Shown here: positions 5,288-6,983 of the stretch, one piece after another
Layout of the letters: every line of letters begins with the position of its first letter
How positions within the stretch are numbered: position 1 is the stretch's first letter
From: Bryobacterales bacterium
GTDB taxonomy: Bacteria > Acidobacteriota > Terriglobia > Bryobacterales > Bryobacteraceae
Direction: 5' to 3'
Assembly (NCBI GenBank): GCA_003132865.1
Contig: PKYZ01000161.1
Location: 165 to 7,147 of the forward strand
DNA: 6,983 nt
Notes under the pieces: model-generated
What the model was told of the DNA's origin: nothing
Database searches by the model: none
What the model saw: the letters and a program-made list of their open reading frames with translations, nothing else
Translations under genes and position numbers: made by a program

Positions 5288-6417
5288 ATCCCGGCGGCAC
5301 AGCCGGGTGTTTTTCCAGTATCAACGCCGCCATCGCGGCCGCTTCGCCCAATGACACCGTCAAAGTGGCAAAAGGCACGGGGGCAGGCAGCGGCACCACC
5401 GCCACCGACGCTGCCGGCTTGGCCAACGGTGTCTACATCGACGGTATCGATAATCCTGGCCTTGCCATCGTTGTGGTGGGAGGGTTTCAAGTGCAAAATG
5501 CCAAATTCGAAGGAATCCTGGTCGCCGACGCCTCCAGAATCACCATCGTGGGTAACCGGGTATTCAATAATAACAAGAGTCTGATAGTTTCTCCTCTCTC
5601 TTGTCCGGGCCTGCCGTCTTTCGAAACCAGTGAAAACGACGACTGCGGCCAAGGAATCCATCTGACCGGAGTCGATCATTCGATCGTGGCCCACAACATC
5701 GTCTTTGGCAACTCCGGAGGGATACTCATCAGCGACGATACCGGCCAGACCCACGACAACCTGATCTCGGACAACTTGGTACACGATAACGCGGACGACT
5801 GCGGGATCGTCATGGCTTCGCATCCCCCGGCCTCCATCACAGGTTCATCGGTGCCTCTTGGGATCGTTCACAACACGATTGCGAACAACGAGTCGGTGCA
5901 CAACGGCTACAATCCCCCAAGTTCCGGTAGCGGCATCGGCATATTCACTCCGGTGCCTGGAGGAACGGTCACCGGCAACGTGATCGTCAACAACAAAATC
6001 GAAAACAATGGCCAGCCTGGCGTAGCGATGCACAGCCATGGGCCGGGCCAGTTTCTGAACGACAACGCGATTGTCGGCAATCATATCTCGGGCAACGGTG
6101 CGGATGCCGGCGACGCGGCGACTCCCGGCACAGCCGGGATTAACGTCTTCGGCGTTTCGCCAATAACGGGCACGATCATCTCGCAGAACACGATCCAGGA
6201 CGAAGCTTTCGACATCGTGGTCAACACCCCCACGCAGGTGGATGCGCATCTCAACAACTTCCTCGACAACACCGTGGGAGTAGACAACATCGGCGCCGGC
6301 ACCAGCAATGCCGTCGTGAACTGGTGGGGATGCACAGGCGGACCCGGGACGTCGGGATGTGCCAGCGTCGGTGGACCCGGAGTGCTCTTCACCCCCTGGC
6401 TAAGCCAGTCCTTTTAG
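5254..6417 (+). CDS. right-handed parallel beta-helix repeat protein (secreted; signal peptide displaced by a frameshift)
   Basis: The open frame encodes 387 residues. The first eight (MPIGGSGD) are an out-of-frame reading of signal-peptide codons; true homology begins at LCVNPGGTAGCFSSINAAIA (9-28). Repeated short turns with Asn ladders and I/V-x-N-N patterns follow: GILVADASRITIVGNRVFNN (87-106), DHSIVAHNIVFGNSGGILIS (141-160), NLISDNLVHDN (169-179), VTGNVIVNNKIENNG (239-253) and NAIVGNHISGNG (271-282). These are typical PbH1/NosD-like coils of parallel beta-helices, as in pectate-lyase-fold and surface-adhesion proteins. The C-terminal cap VNWWGCTGGPGTSGC (355-369) and the TPWL end (380-383) are frequent in this group. 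Paired cysteines (10/19, 117/131, 360/369) suggest disulfides. No catalytic residues of a specific polysaccharide lyase are evident, so the substrate is unknown. As sequenced, export would fail unless the frame is restored. Confidence 0.85.
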   Translation: MPIGGSGDLCVNPGGTAGCFSSINAAIAAASPNDTVKVAKGTGAGSGTTATDAAGLANGVYIDGIDNPGLAIVVVGGFQVQNAKFEGILVADASRITIVGNRVFNNNKSLIVSPLSCPGLPSFETSENDDCGQGIHLTGVDHSIVAHNIVFGNSGGILISDDTGQTHDNLISDNLVHDNADDCGIVMASHPPASITGSSVPLGIVHNTIANNESVHNGYNPPSSGSGIGIFTPVPGGTVTGNVIVNNKIENNGQPGVAMHSHGPGQFLNDNAIVGNHISGNGADAGDAATPGTAGINVFGVSPITGTIISQNTIQDEAFDIVVNTPTQVDAHLNNFLDNTVGVDNIGAGTSNAVVNWWGCTGGPGTSGCASVGGPGVLFTPWLSQSF

Positions 6418-6432
6418 CAGCGCCAATGTTCA

Positions 6433-6469
6433 GGCCGGCGTTGGGGCCATCACAGCTCCGGCGCCGGCC
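6433..6469 (+). terminator. strong hairpin after the beta-helix gene, probable terminator or mRNA 3'-end structure
   Basis: The arms 6433-6447 and 6455-6469 pair along 15 positions (12 Watson-Crick and three G-U) around the 7-base loop CATCACA, starting 16 bases after the TAG. Eight outer pairs, GGCCGGCG/CGCCGGCC, are perfect. There is no T-run on either side, so it is not a canonical intrinsic terminator. The hairpin lies between convergent genes and could serve both strands. Confidence 0.55.
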
Positions 6470-6618
6470 GAAACACAGCCGCAACCCCCGATCTCCGGCC
6501 CCCGGCGCGCAAAGCACGCCTCTCCACCGGTCGCCTCACCGCCAGCCAGCCGCTTTAGATTCAATTAATTGGGCTTTGATCGTCCCAGTTGCGGCGGGAC
6601 AGGCCAAGCCGGCCAGCG

Positions 6619-6983
6619 TTACCTGTTTAACTGCTCGGTGATGGACACCGGCGCACTCAGGCGAAAGGCGATCTTGGATTCCGTCGGCAGCGTGACAGCT
6701 TTGTCGCGGGTGGCCACCACTCCGCCTGTGCCCGCCGCGCCGCCGGCGCCCGCTCCGATGGCCGCGCCCTTGCCGCCTCCCGCCGCAGCTCCTATCGCAG
6801 CACCGAGCACCGCGCCCACACCGACTTTCGCTGCGCCATTTCCGGCTGAGCTTGCGGCGTCTTTCTTGTAGGGTTCGGTCCGGATCTGGATGTGCTGGCC
6901 ATCCGCGGTGGACAACTTCACCAGTTCGATTCTCAAGTGCGATGTGCTGTTCGCGCGGCCGGCCGGCTCGGCTTCCACCACGC
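6619..6983 (-). CDS. glycine-zipper-containing protein, C-terminal part (5' end beyond the window)
   Basis: The visible 120 or so residues are the end of a minus-strand gene that runs off the right edge. The leftmost possible start (GTG at 6979-6981) has no visible ribosome site and the frame is open to the edge, so the true start is probably outside. An N-terminal soluble part (VVEAEPAGRANSTSHLRIEL) with beta character comes first. A Gly/Ala-rich segment follows at about 48-89 of the visible part, with repeated GxxxG/AxxxG spacing (VGVGAVLGAAIGAAAGGGKG, then AAIGAGAGGAAGTGG). This is a glycine zipper that could form membrane-associated or tightly packed helices. The tail (ATRDKAVTLPTESKIAFRLS, then PVSITEQL) resembles the end of bacterial proteins that list a default or maximal value before a beta-strand. 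I recognise the glycine zipper but not a function. The stop lies 202 bases from the end of the convergent beta-helix gene. Confidence 0.75.
   Translation of the reverse strand, partial: VVEAEPAGRANSTSHLRIELVKLSTADGQHIQIRTEPYKKDAASSAGNGAAKVGVGAVLGAAIGAAAGGGKGAAIGAGAGGAAGTGGVVATRDKAVTLPTESKIAFRLSAPVSITEQLNR

Noticed and set aside
5161..5823. 220-codon minus-strand open frame opposite the beta-helix gene
   Set aside because: The plus strand encodes the beta-helix coils over the same region. The reverse frame is a compositional shadow.
6562..6571. CAATTAATTG palindrome between the convergent genes
   Set aside because: It is a 10-bp AT-rich palindrome with no promoter or gene start nearby that it could control.
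6582..6600. GTCCC/GGGAC stem as a terminator for the minus-strand gene
   Set aside because: It has five pairs, a 9-base loop and no T-run on the minus strand, so it is not convincing.

Overview
The window is GC-rich and densely coding. Its protein style (an RND adaptor followed by a long TolC-family protein opening with NLYLSQADALALAIENNLDV, secreted beta-helix proteins, and a glycine-zipper protein) suggests a soil-type Acidobacteriota genome of the Solibacter/Bryobacter kind. That placement is inferred from protein resemblance only; no rRNA or marker gene is present.

Layout. Positions 1-3254 hold the distal part of a tripartite efflux operon: a periplasmic adaptor (MFP/HlyD type) and, 5 bases downstream, an outer-membrane TolC-family channel protein. 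The inner-membrane RND pump would be expected just outside the left edge. Positions 3255-3596 are a regulatory intergenic stretch with a candidate promoter, a perfect 7+7 palindrome and short repeats, leading into a small secreted protein of unknown function (3597-4130). Positions 4131-5100 are a decayed zone. They hold a frameshifted remnant of a HEPN-like protein (about 4262-4679), broken by a visible 4-bp duplication, and then about 420 bases with no convincing gene. Positions 5112-6417 hold a promoter, a Shine-Dalgarno site and a secreted right-handed parallel beta-helix protein whose signal peptide is in a different frame from the mature domain, apparently through loss of one C. A strong 15-bp hairpin (6433-6469) follows its stop. 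The right edge carries the C-terminal part of a minus-strand glycine-zipper protein, convergent with the beta-helix gene.

How the genes relate. The adaptor and TolC-like protein should work together, with the missing pump, as an envelope-spanning exporter. The remaining genes look like independent accessory loci for secreted or envelope proteins. I found no defence island, CRISPR array, RNA gene or intact mobile element, and no clear new multi-gene system. The most interesting features are the two frameshifts with readable mutational causes, the heptamer repeat inside the TolC signal peptide, and the operator-like palindrome.
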